A stretch of 64,000 nucleotides of DNA from Channallabes apus (lineage: Eukaryota > Chordata > Actinopteri > Siluriformes > Clariidae). Below the pieces are notes generated by a model that did no database searches, was not told the origin of the DNA, and saw only the letters and a program-made list of their open reading frames with translations. The position numbers and the translations under genes were made by a program. Position 1 is the stretch's first letter. Each line of letters begins with the position of its first letter. This document shows, piece by piece, positions 1 through 12,431 of this stretch. Where the stretch lies: the NCBI GenBank assembly GCA_030522415.1, contig CM060109.1, forward strand, positions 34,602,892 to 34,666,891, in the 5' to 3' direction.

Positions 1-93
1 AAACAAAAAAAAAATATATATATATATATTATATATATACAGTATGTAGTATATTCCTAAGTAGTAATCCAAAATGTATGTATACAGTATATA
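1..93. repeat. AT-rich low-complexity flank
   Basis: An A-run is followed by (TA)n and then by AT-rich sequence up to the first Tc1-like element. No coding signal is visible. Confidence 0.7.
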
Positions 94-1784
<1,691 letters not shown>

Positions 1785-2056
1785 CAGGTTAATATCAAGG
1801 TGAGCAATCAAGTCAACAGGAAAATAAAGTGGCGGCTCAGTTAGTTGGCCAAGCAAATTTCCCAGTTAGTACTGTATCAACACTGTCCTGCTTTTGCAAT
1901 AGTCTAGCAGTAGTAAAAAAAATATCCTTCTAAATGTAAATAGAACTAACCAAACTATGGATGCCTCATGAGATCTCACACTTAGAAAATTCAACATTGT
2001 TCAACATTGTTAAACAGAAGTAGTGTTTTAATTGGAGGTTCAGAAGCAGAAGGAAC

Positions 2057-2480
2057 TAAATTCAAATTCAAATTTTATTTGTCACATACACAGTCATACA
2101 CAGTATAATATGCAGTGAAATGCTTACACGACCGGCAGTGACCTTAAAAATAAAATAAAAGCTTGTACGTAAAATAAATATCAATAAAAGGAAATACTAA
2201 AGAAATAAATTTAACTAGTAAAATAAACTGTACAATAAGGGCATAATAAAATATTGCAAAATATAGAAATATAGGGGGGAGGAAGTATATATATATAGAA
2301 TTTAAAGTGACGAATGGTTATGCAAATATGCATGAAAGGTGACTAGTGAAAGTGACATGTGCAATTGTCCAGATGTATAAATATTTAGTGCAAGTGTGTA
2401 TGAATGTGTCCATGATTGTCCAGTCAATGTTGTGAGCTTAAAAAGATGTTATTAGTCCTGTGTGGAGGTGTGATTGTGAT
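2057..2480 (-). mobile_element. 3' part of a non-LTR retrotransposon
   Basis: Read on the minus strand, the sequence ends in a polyadenylation-like GACAAATAAAATTTGAA followed by a short TTTGAA tandem tail, as in LINEs with microsatellite tails. The plus-strand start, ATTTTATTTGTCACATACAC, is a motif I recognise as very common in teleost genomes. A and T rich sequence follows to about 2480. No reverse transcriptase domain remains. The exact clade is uncertain, as is the upper boundary. Confidence 0.6.
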
Positions 2481-2481
2481 T

Positions 2482-2865
2482 GTGATACACAAGCTACAAG
2501 CTCATCCCAGTTTTCCTGAGCTGATTTTGTTGGTAGTAGATTAAAAGGTCGGTTTCCTTAACCTCATTAAACAGACAGATCTGCATTATTTATGCACAGA
2601 GGCTCTATAATTTCTCAGAGTAAGTAGACAAATAATCAACAGCAAGACACCTGTTCTAATATAAAACTAACAAAACACATTGCACTGCATTTCAGCTTTA
2701 AAACAAGAAAATCTGCTGAAAGACTTCACTGAATAATGAGATCCTCATCATCTAGAAAATTGGCAAATGCCGTAATTAAGGCCTGAACTGTAACTGAACT
2801 CAGCAAAATAACTAGTGGAACAAAACACTTCCGAGGAAAGATGATTGCAAAATACTACTTTAGTT
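2482..2865. other. AT-rich sequence without recognised features
   Basis: I see no coding, RNA or repeat signal that I can support here. Confidence 0.4.
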
Positions 2866-3110
2866 TTAGGCAGGTGGGTGGCACAGTGGTGCAGCTGGTA
2901 GTGTTCTGCCTCATAGCTTACGGGTCCTGGTTCGGTCCGTTTCATGTTTTGTCAATGTTACTTACTTCTGGGTTTTCTCCCACCTCACAAAAATATGCAG
3001 GTAGGTGGACTGACTGCGCTAAACTAAACTTACGTGTGAATGTGTGTATGGATGTGGTGCTCTGCAGTAGGTATACCAGCAAGTATGTATTCCCGACTTG
3101 CATCCAGTTG
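2866..3110 (+). repeat. decayed tRNA-like (SINE-type) interspersed repeat
   Basis: The start, GGGTGGCACAGTGGTGCAGC, and a following GGTCCTGGTTCGGTCC match the tRNA-like head of the better preserved copy at 52505-52862. TGGGTTTTCTCCCAC and TATGCAGGTAGGTGGACTGA match its body. The copy is heavily diverged. Confidence 0.6.
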
Positions 3111-3945
3111 CAGCATGCACCACAACTTTACTGGCTAAAGATTTTTTTTTTTTTAATTTAACTACATACAGTACATAAGCTTGTAAAATGAGAGGAGTTG
3201 GAGTCTCAGTCAACAGATGCTATAAATTGTTCAGGTACAGTAACCAGCTACTGGATATGTAGCTTGCAGTCTCAAGTGATTTTTGTGATACTGAGCCACA
3301 CACTATCTGAAGGCCTGTTTCACATACAGTTTTTGCGCTGAGGCAACAGATGAGTAATAAGAGCAATGTCCCATCAACCCCCCCCCCCCCCTTACAGTAG
3401 CCCTTTACAGACAAACAGAAAGACAGACTCACTACATAATGTTTCTCACAGCTATGTTTGTGAGGAAAGCGCGAGGGAGGACAATCATGTCAGATAGGCT
3501 TCAGGGGTAACACAACAGAACAAACAGCTAGGGCACTGACTCAACAAGGAAATGGGTATATTTACTATTGTCTACACAATACAAGAAATCCATGAAATTT
3601 ATTGGATTTTTTATAAAGGATTATTAAGTATAGAATTAATACAATTAATTGACAATCTATGGCTACAAAGTGATTAGAATGTGTCATTAATATTAGTAGT
3701 TGATCAAACCAAGATTTAAATGGCATTTCCTCATATCTTTCGCTATTTTTTAAACATACACTAGTATGCTGTTGTAGTAAGCTGTATCATTATAATTATT
3801 TATATCTGTTTTATTATAATATAAAACATAACAGTGTATCATTTTACTGACAACCCTTGATCCTGAATGAAGCTTATGTGCATCATGTATAGTAGCAATA
3901 CCAGATGGTGTGAGAAGAAGTGAGAAGCCTTTTTTCACCCAAGAT
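3111..3945. other. intergenic sequence without recognised features
   Basis: The stretch holds a T-run near 3140 and a run of about a dozen C near 3380. Nothing else stands out. Confidence 0.4.
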
Positions 3946-4124
3946 CAGTGGTTCTCAATGTTGATCCTGGTGAAACCCTTCCCCTGCACTTTTTAATGTT
4001 TTCCCTGCTCTACCGCACTCATTTTGATTCAGAAAAGGCTGTTAATTAGCTGATTAGTTAAATTGGTATGCAGGGACTTGATGAAACACTAAAGTGTGCA
4101 GAGCAGAGGGGTTTAGAACTACTG
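3946..4124. mobile_element. short hAT-type MITE
   Basis: The unit begins CAGTGGTTCTCAATG and ends GTTTAGAACTACTG, imperfect inverted termini of the CAGTGGTTCTCAA kind. It is about 180 bp and has no coding capacity. The internal words TTTTCCCTGCTC and GTGCAGAGCAGAGGGG belong to a repeat I recognise from many fish genomes. A clean 8-bp target duplication is not visible. Confidence 0.6.
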
Positions 4125-4419
4125 TCTTGGAAAGAGAAGAAATCTGAGGAGCACCTGAGCCAAGTCTATCAAACATTCATGGAATGTTACTTCCTACAGG
4201 TCATTAGATTTAAATAGATCCGCCTCATGGCCACCTCACCTTTTCATTTCATTACCATCATTTCACTCTGTTCCCTACCTACTACACTGCTAGATTCAGT
4301 CACTTTACAAGAGACAGGTCATGACTCAAGTCAATTTAAATGTTATATGACAAATAATACTCCTGTACAATATTGTGCCGTTTATTACTCATTTCTTTCC
4401 TTAATTTTTTTTATACCGC

Positions 4420-4680
4420 AGGGACATGGGAAGCCTGACCAAGACTCGGGGCACTACATAGGGTACACTCTAGATGGGATACTCAGCCATTTCAATGCAT
4501 AAGTATGCCCATCCTCATGCTTTGGCCAATTTGAAAATGCCAGTAAACCTGAATGTCTTTGTACTGTGGGAGGAGGTCCACCGAGCACAGGGAGGACATG
4601 CAAACTCCATGCACACAAACCTTAACCCAGGAGGTGCAAGATCATAGCAGTGACTTACCACCATACCACAATGACATCAC
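4420..4680 (-). repeat. decayed tRNA-like interspersed repeat, reverse orientation
   Basis: The words TTTGTACTGTGGGAGGAGG and CATGCAAACTCCATGCACAC are the reverse complement of the body of the copy at 52505-52862. The copy is diverged. Confidence 0.55.
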
Positions 4681-4687
4681 CAGTTTT

Positions 4688-4808
4688 TAGGGCCCAAGCA
4701 CTATACGGTGCGCAGGACCCTCTTGTTTTCCTAAGGATTTTTTCCCCACCCTTTTGGGCTTTTTGGATGTCTTAACATGCTCAAAAACACACAAAATGTC
4801 AGAACTAA
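4688..4808. repeat. left part of a GGGCCC-ended dispersed repeat
   Basis: The sequence starts AGGGCCCAAGCAC and runs through CCCTTTTGGGCTTTTTGG. The matching other end, GGTGCTTGGGCCCGTC, is at about 8337-8352, beyond the gypsy element. I recognise both halves as one common teleost repeat, so the gypsy DNA probably inserted into it. Confidence 0.55.
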
Positions 4809-4849
4809 CCTGGGGTGACCAGAAGATGTAGCTTAGCGGTTAGCCCTTT

Positions 4850-5162
4850 GTTGCGTGAATGGTAAACCTAAACGCAGAGGAACACGAATAGGCAGGATAA
4901 TTACGCTATTTAGTCTAAGGACTCTCACGAAAGGGGAGCAAGGGAAAGACACAATCTAACCCGCGTCCTATAAACACACACTCAATCAGAAAGCAAAGCC
5001 AAAAAGGTGAGTACTCACAGTTAGACGAATGATTCCGACAGGGCATTGGAGAACTCAAATGACTGAGTGTTGTACTGTGGTTTGTACTCCTTTTATACTT
5101 CCTGGTTCGTGACCGCATTATTTCCGGGTCCTAGTGCCGGTCACGGACTGAGTGTGCATGAC
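4850..5162 (-). repeat. 3' LTR of the gypsy element
   Basis: On the minus strand the LTR begins TGTCATGCACACTCAG at 5162, directly after a G-rich tract (plus-strand CCCCCC at about 5167-5172) that would serve as the polypurine primer site. A TATA-like box lies inside. The 3' border, near CACGCAACA at about 4850, is inferred because no second LTR is present to compare. Confidence 0.6.
5091..5097 (-). promoter_or_regulatory. TATA box within the LTR
   Basis: TATAAAA on the minus strand lies about 65 bp inside the LTR, a normal position for an LTR promoter. Confidence 0.5.
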
Positions 5163-8100
5163 AGTACCCCCCTGTCCAGGACCGGCTCCAGACGGGGTGG
5201 AGGATACCCTGTGACGGTAGTCCCGAATGAGCTCGGGGTCGAGGATGAAACGTGCTGGGATCCAAGACCGCTCCTCGGGGCCGTAGCCCTCCCAATCGAC
5301 CAGGTACTGGGTACCTCTGCCCAGAGGGCACGAATCGAGGATCCGTCGCACGGTGTAGGCGGGACCGCCGTCAATGATTCGGAGGGGAGGAGCAGGGGAG
5401 GGTGGGTGTAACCATAGGTGAAGTGATGAAGGGTTTTAACTGTGATGTATGGAAGACTGGGTGGATCTGGAGCGCCGCAGGCAGCTGGAGCCGGTAGGTG
5501 ACAGGGTTTATCCGGAGTGTGATGCGGTATGGCCCGATGAATCTGGGGGAGAGTTTCCGTGACTCGGTGTGTAGATGCAAGTTCTTTGTTGAAAGCCATA
5601 CCTTGTCACCTACTTTGTACAACCGTCCCGGAGGGTGTCGGTGGCGGTGCTGGGTGCCGTAGATGGTCCGCACACCGGGCGGTGGGTGTGGGTGCGGGTG
5701 CCGCACACCGGGCACGCCTGAACGAACTCCTCTATGTCCTTTCTCATGGAGGGCCACCAGAATGCCCGTTTTATGAACAAAAAAGTTCTTTGGTTCCCGG
5801 GGTGTCCGGCAACGGGCGAGGAGTGCCCCCATTGGAGTACCTCTGATCTTAAGGGTTGGGGCACGTAGAGTCGTCCAGGCGGCGCACCTGCCGGTCCGAC
5901 CCTCATCTCTAAGTCCCATTGGAGAGGTGCTATGATGCGTGGAAGTTGTACTGTTCGAAAAATAATGCCCATCATGCCTGTCGTGGGTTGAGTTGTTTTA
6001 AACTTCGGATGGTGATGAGGTTCTGGTGATCCGTCCAGACAATGAACGGCTCACTGGCGCCCTGGAGCCAGTGATGCCATTCCTCCAAGGCCCACTTTAT
6101 GCCCAACAGCTCGCGGTCCCCTACCCCGTATCGCTGCTGAGTGGGATCAAATTTCTTGGAGAAGAAGCCACATGGATGTAGCTTCTGGTCTGGACCTCGC
6201 TGGGAGAGAACAGCGCCGGCACCCACATCCGACACGTCCACCTCCACAACGAACGGTTGGTTGGCATCTGGGTGAAGAAGAATAGGTGCGGTGGTAAAAC
6301 GGTGGCAAAGTTCCTTAAATGCAGAAATGGCAGCAGGAGTGAGTTGGAAGAGATGAGAGGAGGGCCTGGTCAGACTGGTCAGTGGTGCTGCAACTGTACT
6401 GTAGCCCCGGATAAAGCGACGATAGAAGTTCGCAAACCCGAGAAACCGTTGAAGCTGTTTGAGAGTCTTGGGTAGGGGCCAGTGACGAACAGCTTCTAGT
6501 TTCTGCGGGTCCATGGCCACACCCTGGGGCGAGATGACAAAACCCAGGAACGTGGTGGAGTGCTTGTGAAAAGCACACTTTTCCAACTTGCAGTACAGTT
6601 GGTGAGCGAGCAATCTCTTGAGAACAGCCCGGACATGCTGAATATGTTCTTCAGTGGAGCGAGAATAGATGAGGACGTCGTCCAAATAAACGAACACCCA
6701 TCGGCCTAGCATTTCCCTAAGGACATCATTTATGAATTGTTGAAAGGCCGAGGGTGCGTTACAGAGTCCAAATGGGATGACCAGGCTCTCATAATGTCCA
6801 GTGGGGGTAATGAAGGCCGTCTTCCACTCATCGCCCTCTCTGATGCGCACCAAGTTGTAGGCGCTCCGGAGGTCCAACTTTGTAAACACGTTGGTGCCAG
6901 AGAGGGCGTCCAGGGCTGAGTTGGTGAGCGGCAACGGGTGTCGGTTCTTTATGGTGATTTTATTCAGCTCCCGATAGTCGACACATGGGCAAAGTTTGCC
7001 TCCTTTCTTCTTCACGAAGAAGAACCCCGCGGCTGCTGGCGACGTGGAGGGCCGGATGATTCCATGGCGAAGAGCGCTGGCGACGTACTCCTCCATCACC
7101 TGCGTCTCAGTGGCCGACAGTGAGTAGAGGTGGCCGCGGGGAGGGACGGAACCCGGCTGAAGCTCTATCGCCAGGTCGTAAGGGCGATGTGGTGGAAGGT
7201 GGGTGGCTCTTCGTTTACAAAAAGCTCCAGCCAGGTCACGATAGGCAAGAGGGATGGCGTTGACTTCGACATCGGGGGCCTCGGACTCCTTGGAACATGT
7301 CCCAGCCTGAGCCCGTAGGCAAAGTTCAGAGCAGGTCGGCCCCCACTGGAGTATCCGATTCCGGGTCCACGAGATGAGAGGGTCGTGTTGCAGCAGCCAG
7401 GGGTATCCGAGAATGATGGGAGGTGATGAAATGAAGATGAAATTGAATCTGTTCCTGGTGTTGATCGATGGTGAACGTGATGGGTTGGGTCTGATGAGTG
7501 ATGGGGCTAGATGACAAGGGCCGACCATCGACAGAGGTGATTTGAACTGGCTGGGATAATGCCTCGATTTTTACCCCCATTTTTTTGGCATAAGTGGAGT
7601 CAATGAAGTTGCCGGCGGCACCGGAATTGATGAACGCCGCACTTCGAACTTGTTTGCGGCCAAATTGAAGGGTTACCTGAACCGTGAGGCGGGAGATGGT
7701 GGTGCTGGTAGCGGTGGAGATGTGGATGGGGCCCGGTGAGTCTCTCCTCCTGCTCACCGGGGCTGAGCGTTTCCTGGACGAAGTGGACAAATCGCCCGGT
7801 GGTGAGCCGCTGACCCGCAGTAGTCGCATAATCCTTCCCGAAATCTTCGTTCTCGTTCCTTCACAGTCAGGGAGGCGCGCCCTAATTGCATGGGTTCCCC
7901 GGCTCCGGTGTTAACCACGGCAGGAGGTGGAGATCTGACATGTCCGGTGGTGGTGAAGGCTGCAGGTGGTCGTGGGGTGGCGTAGGAGTAGGTGGGAGCA
8001 GGCGGCAGGGTCCTCGGGGCTGGCTTTGGGCGAGAAAGGAGGCGCTGATCAACTCGAAGGGCAAGCTGGATCAGCCCTTCCAGCGTAGCGGGAAGTTCTC

Positions 8101-8170
8101 GTCCGGCGAGCTCATCTTTAATTCATGAAGCCAGTCCCTCGTAGAAGGATGTCGGGAGCGCGGCATCTCC
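5118..8170 (-). pseudogene. gypsy gag-pol remnant
   Basis: From high to low coordinates: a gag C-terminal fragment (about 8170-7830, proline-rich); an aspartic protease segment (about 7829-7326) whose catalytic motif reads N-S-G at 7620-7628 instead of D-S-G; a frameshift; then reverse transcriptase and RNase H in one frame (7528-5972). The reverse transcriptase keeps LDLRSAY and YLDD (residues about 281-284 of that frame). A TGA at 5972-5974 interrupts RNase H where an Arg codon is expected, and WALFF continues in frame after it. The tether is shortened. The integrase zinc-finger region (about 5870-5700) is joined almost directly to the C-terminal [10 protein letters not shown] segment (about 5645), so the D,D,E catalytic core is absent. 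A chromodomain ([15 protein letters not shown]) ends the frame near 5118 after another frameshift. The product cannot be active. Confidence 0.88.
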
Positions 8171-8224
8171 CCAGGTGGTTCATACACACGCATGAGCCCA
8201 AACTGACATTAGCTCTGTATAGTG

Positions 8225-8372
8225 TATGATGTGTGTAAGTTGTGCGGTACAACCGGGTGGCGATGGCTTGGTCTTAACACACTCAAATAACACACAGTTT
8301 GTGCGGTGCCCCCGGGGTGGCGATAGCACAGGGTGCTTGGGCCCGTCATCGTTGCTTGCAACTATATTTACA
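8225..8372. repeat. right part of the GGGCCC-ended dispersed repeat
   Basis: It contains two copies of a GTGCGGT...GGGTGGCGAT word and ends GGTGCTTGGGCCCGTC and CGTTGCTTGCAACTA. This is the partner of the part at 4688-4808. Confidence 0.55.
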
Positions 8373-8697
8373 TATTGTTTTTCAGCATATTGTATAGAAT
8401 AATGTCTGTATTTAATGTACAGTATTTATTGATTTTCTGTGGGCTGTCACTATTGCTTTGACTGACATTGTTTTATGTTTAAATTTATGTATTAATGCTG
8501 ATATTTTGAGGGAACTATTGTTCTGTATATTTGATTCCTAAAATTCCATCTGTGTGTGATGAGACAATTAAGTCTACTTAAACTTAAAAAGAAGTTGGTA
8601 AAAGAAGCTTGAGAGATATGAGAGTGAAAAATGAAAGTCAAATATCCACATGTATATTATATGTATATGTATATGTATTTCTTTTTAATCTGTACTA

Positions 8698-8700
<3 letters not shown>

Positions 8701-8761
<61 letters not shown>
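8701..8761. repeat. (GT)n microsatellite
   Basis: About 30 GT units, broken by a few GC units. Confidence 0.97.
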
Positions 8762-8764
<3 letters not shown>

Positions 8765-8984
8765 TGCTTTAATCAAATCCAAACTGGGGTCTAAAACTCT
8801 GGAGCGTTAGAGTAGAGTGACAGCTTGCAGTTGCTAGGTAACTACTGCAGAAACCCCTGCTCTTGAAGTATTTAGAGCAGATCATTAAGCACCAATTTTC
8901 GACTCAAACAAAAAAACACACATGAGATTCATGCAGAGCACCAGCAGTATATTCAGACACTTTCTACACAGTATGTGCATATTC

Positions 8985-9345
8985 AATAAACAGCACTGCA
9001 GGGGGTGCTGTGGTGTTTGGCACTGGGACGTTAGCTGCGGATCCTTTGGGTGCTGTGGGTTGCAGAATGGAGTGTCCATTTATTGGACTTGTTTTTCCAG
9101 CACATTCCATGGATAATTGGTTGGATTGAGGTCTGGGGAATTTGGACGCCAGATCAACAATCTTGGACTCTTTGCCTGCTTGGGCACATATGTGTCAGGC
9201 TGTGATGCACTGGGTCTTCTAATATCTTTTTATTGTAAACATTGACTTTGATCAGGAATTTGTGCTACATTGGCTCTTCTGTGGGACCAGACCGGACAGA
9301 CTAGGGTTTGGTTGACATGGGCGCCCATGATCCTGTTAACATATA
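8985..9345 (-). mobile_element. decayed Tc1-type relic, family A
   Basis: On the minus strand the sequence CAAATTCCCCAGACCTCAAT encodes a worn version of the transposase motif N-S-P-D-L-N. Downstream words CACTCCATTCTGCAAC and GTGCCAAACACCACAGCA match the related copies at 25838-26340 and 39630-40012. No open frame is left. Confidence 0.6.
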
Positions 9346-9414
9346 ATGCTAATATATAATTATATATGATTGATAATTAATGTAAATGACTTTAACTGAC
9401 TTTATATATTCTGA

Positions 9415-9418
<4 letters not shown>

Positions 9419-9498
<80 letters not shown>
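9419..9498. repeat. (AT)n followed by a T-tract
   Basis: About 22 AT units run into about 34 T. The ORFs predicted across it are low-complexity artefacts. Confidence 0.95.
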
Positions 9499-9499
<1 letters not shown>

Positions 9500-9502
<3 letters not shown>

Positions 9503-10136
9503 CGAAATACAATGTAATAGTAAAGTATTAATTCGCATTCATGAATATACACTAGTCTGTTTCTTGTATGATTGAATATTTTATATTTACAGTATATGTA
9601 CCACTGGCTAGTACTGAAAATGTTGTAGAGCCTGTTAGAGTGTGTTAAGAAGACATGTAATATTAGAAAGTGTGAATTACTTGTGGAGAAGAGCTTTGTC
9701 TTTTCTATTTCTGTTGCCAGTCTGAAAACAATGCTGTTACAAAATGTTTTTTTTTCTTGTTTATGCTGTCTTGCTCGTTCTCTCCTTTTTCCTCTTTCTC
9801 TCTTTTCTTCCACTTCTCTCCCGAGCCTACTTTCTAAACACAGCCAACAGATAGGGGAGCAAATATGATGTCATGTTTTTTGGGCTAGAATGCAGAAATA
9901 TTACTCAAGGCTGAGTTTATGACGAATTCCTCCTCAGTTTGTATGCTGTAGGAAATAAGAAGAGGATACATTCTGATGCCATGCTCATATAAATAGTACA
10001 AAAATGACAATGGCATAAAAATCCAGATAATGTGTTTCTATCTACCATTAATGGAATAAAACGTCAGCTACAGAGCTACAGAGCAAAAACAAAAACTTCA
10101 GAATACAGCATGTGTGTGTGCATGCACATGTGTGAG
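9500..10136. other. intergenic sequence without recognised features
   Basis: Apart from a pyrimidine-rich patch near 9760-9820 I see nothing that I can name. Confidence 0.4.

Positions 10137-10181
<45 letters not shown>
10137..10181. repeat. (TG)n microsatellite
   Basis: About 22 TG units, preceded by imperfect TG and CATG units. Confidence 0.97.
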
Positions 10182-10189
10182 TATTGGTC

Positions 10190-11028
10190 CGCAGGTGCAC
10201 CCCCATCTGCGCTCCCCTCAGAAGAAGAGGCAGCTGTTGTGGATGAGATATTCCCCCATGTGTCTGGCATGGAGAGCAAATCTCCATTAATACCATCAAC
10301 ATCACTACACTGATGATTAGGTGCTCTCTTGCTCTGTAAGGAAGAGAGTGACAAAAGCAAAGAGTGAACACAGCACAGATGGGTTGACAGGAATAACATA
10401 AGTGATACAAACTTAGAAGTGAAAAGGCAAGAGAAAAGGGTGAGAAGTTTGCCAACATTTGGATTGCCTGGTAAATCAATCAATACAAAGTCTTGAAGCC
10501 TTATTCAGCTTGTTAATGAGAGACTGTTGATTTGTTCTGTGCCTTTATTTCAATCAATACAGAAAGAAAAGAGTCTTGAGTGTGTTATCCTTTTTCAAGA
10601 ACATAATTTGTCTCTGTTCTATAAAACACCATCCAAAATGTTTTATTTTTATTTATGTTTTACTGTGATTCCCACTGTGTTGCTTACTGTAATACCCGTC
10701 CCTCTCTTTGACAACCAAGACTATTAATCTTAGGCTGTCTTTATAATCCTTATAACTGTGTTACTACTAATATATTAACCGAAGCAACATACTCCAGCAT
10801 TTTCAGGGATTATTGTAGGCCAACAACATATTTGATGAGATTAAAAGCTCCACAATTGCTGACAAGGACACCAGCAGAGAAAACACTCTGACATCTGCAT
10901 CCTCTTCATCAGCACACAGTCAGCCAACATCCTCTACACATCCAGATATTTAGCTTTGCCACCACTATACAGGTTTTGATAAAAGATAAATTAAACATTT
11001 GTGTATAATTAGGGAAAGGATCCATTAG
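10190..11028. other. intergenic sequence without recognised features
   Basis: A short open frame on the plus strand (10190-10313) has no recognisable domain and no convincing splice sites. The rest is unassigned. Confidence 0.35.
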
Positions 11029-11385
11029 ATACATTGCGTGGCCAAACGTATTTGGACACCAGACCATCATCAGACCATATATAATGTTCTTTCCACGAAG
11101 TTTTTACAAAGCACACAATCATGTAGGGTGTCTTTGTGTGAGGTATTGTTAATATAAGAGGTGTTAAGGAACTAGGCAAATTTATTGGAACTAGAGGCGG
11201 AACCTAAACTGCACAAATAAAAGTCCATTAAGAATTATGTTGAAGAGTGGAGTGAACTCAAGTTGTCTGACAGAGCTCTGACCTCAATCCCATGGAACAC
11301 CTTTGGGGTTAACTTTGAATGCTGTCTTGCTGACGTTAGTGCCCAAAACTCCTACAGTCACACTTTCCCATAGCCTTTTCTGTAT
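11029..11385 (+). mobile_element. decayed Tc1-type relic, family B
   Basis: It starts TACATTGCGTGGCCAAACG followed by TATTTGGACACC, an end sequence I recognise from a very common fish Tc1 family. Near 11280 the words CTGACCTCAATCCCATGG and AACACCTTTGGGG encode a worn D-L-N-P-[MI]-E-H-L-W-G motif. The central part of the transposase is deleted. Confidence 0.65.
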
Positions 11386-11705
11386 TAGGATTCTAACTGA
11401 TCTTGAAAAGTTGCATAGCCCCACTTGCTGTCTGTTCTTTGTCTGATAAAAGCTGTGCAGGATGGGTAAACAAGTAGAACAGGTAAAAGAACAAAGTAAA
11501 AGTGGTTATATTTAGTATTTTCTGTTTATCTGAACCACTGGAGTGACATGGTTTCAGCATTTATTCCAGAAGCATCAGTCAGCAGTAGGGCAGGTGGGAA
11601 ACCACTGCAGCTCTGAAGAGCAGACAGCCTAATTATTGTGTCCAGCTTTATTTAATTTATTGTTTTGTCATTTTATGATAGGAACAACTAAGCTTCCATA
11701 CAGTA

Positions 11706-11712
11706 CAACCGA

Positions 11713-11743
<31 letters not shown>

Positions 11744-11760
11744 CAGTATGTACTCGGTTG
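11706..11760. repeat. (TA)n flanked by a perfect 14-bp inverted repeat
   Basis: CAACCGAGTACATA at 11706-11719 is the exact reverse complement of TATGTACTCGGTTG at 11747-11760, around a TA tract. The unit could fold into a hairpin. It adjoins the start of the second gypsy remnant. Confidence 0.9.
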
Positions 11761-12300
11761 GTCGCGCCAGGTGAATATCCGGTAGCCCGCCAAGCGGGAC
11801 AACTGCCCGCTAACGCCGACGCTTTATCCCTACGGCCGGGCAGCAAAGTGCGTCGTCGGTACTGCGAGCGAGGTGAAGAGCGCGTGTGCCAAGTTACTGC
11901 CTCGCCGAGAGCATCGCCCGCAGTCGTTTCGCATGTGCCACAGCTGGACAGTGAACAGAGTCCACTACACAGCAAAGAAGGGCCCCACCCAGCGCTCGCG
12001 GGCACCGCTGCAGGACTTTCAGGTGGGGGCACCTGGGGAGCGTGTGAGCGTGGACACTCACAGCCGGGGGCGAGGCTTTGCTGCTGGGGAGCAGGTGTGG
12101 GTGTGTTCCTCCAGAAGGAAGAGAGGGCTCTCACCCAAGCTCAAGTCTCACTGGGTGGGCCCCTGTACGGTACTCGCTCAGCTCTCTGATGTCATCTATC
12201 GAGTGCGGTTGGCGGGGCGGGTGTGAGTTTTGCTCCACCGAGACGTCTTGTGCCTTACCAGCTGCACGCCGGCGAAACATTGAACTCTGCGGAGGCCGGA
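11758..12300 (+). pseudogene. gypsy pol fragment (RNase H end and integrase C-terminal part)
   Basis: The first segment (about 11758-11910) encodes ANADALSLRPG and an RYCERGEERVCQVTA segment, typical of the link between RNase H and integrase. A second segment in another frame encodes APLQDFQVGAPGERVSVD, the start of the integrase core, and then jumps directly to GRGFAAGEQVWV and LSPKLKSHWVGPCTVL, the integrase C-terminal part. The catalytic core and much of the zinc-finger region are therefore deleted. Frameshifts separate the pieces. No function is left. Confidence 0.75.
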
Positions 12301-12431
12301 CCGCCTCCGGGACAATGTTGCACTCCTCCACAAAAGGACCCCGGCGTTCACAGCGGAGCGCCGACCACCTTAACGCCTCCAAGACTGGGAGTCATGGTGA
12401 CCGGGGACGGTGACAGCTCGGGTGGGGGCAG

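Larger units (their letters stand above)
4850..8175 (-). mobile_element. truncated Ty3/gypsy retrotransposon with a chromodomain
   Basis: Read on the minus strand the order is gag remnant, protease, reverse transcriptase, RNase H, integrase zinc finger, integrase C-terminal part, chromodomain, C-rich (polypurine on the sense strand) tract and 3' LTR. That is the order of vertebrate chromovirus-type gypsy elements. Only the 3' LTR is present. The 5' LTR and most of gag are missing beyond about 8175, where a different repeat begins. Internal deletions and frameshifts make the copy non-functional. The outer LTR border near 4850 is an estimate. Confidence 0.85.

Noticed and set aside
6257..7318. 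Plus-strand open frames opposite the gypsy pol gene
   Set aside because: They are antisense shadows of the reverse transcriptase frame and match no family.
9349..9813. 154-codon open frame on the minus strand
   Set aside because: Much of it is poly-Lys and IYIY from the T-tract and AT repeat; no domain is recognised.
10032..10479. Open frames of 93-143 codons around the TG repeat
   Set aside because: They depend on Cys/Val or Thr/His runs from the repeat. The unique part (10190-10313) has no convincing splice sites.
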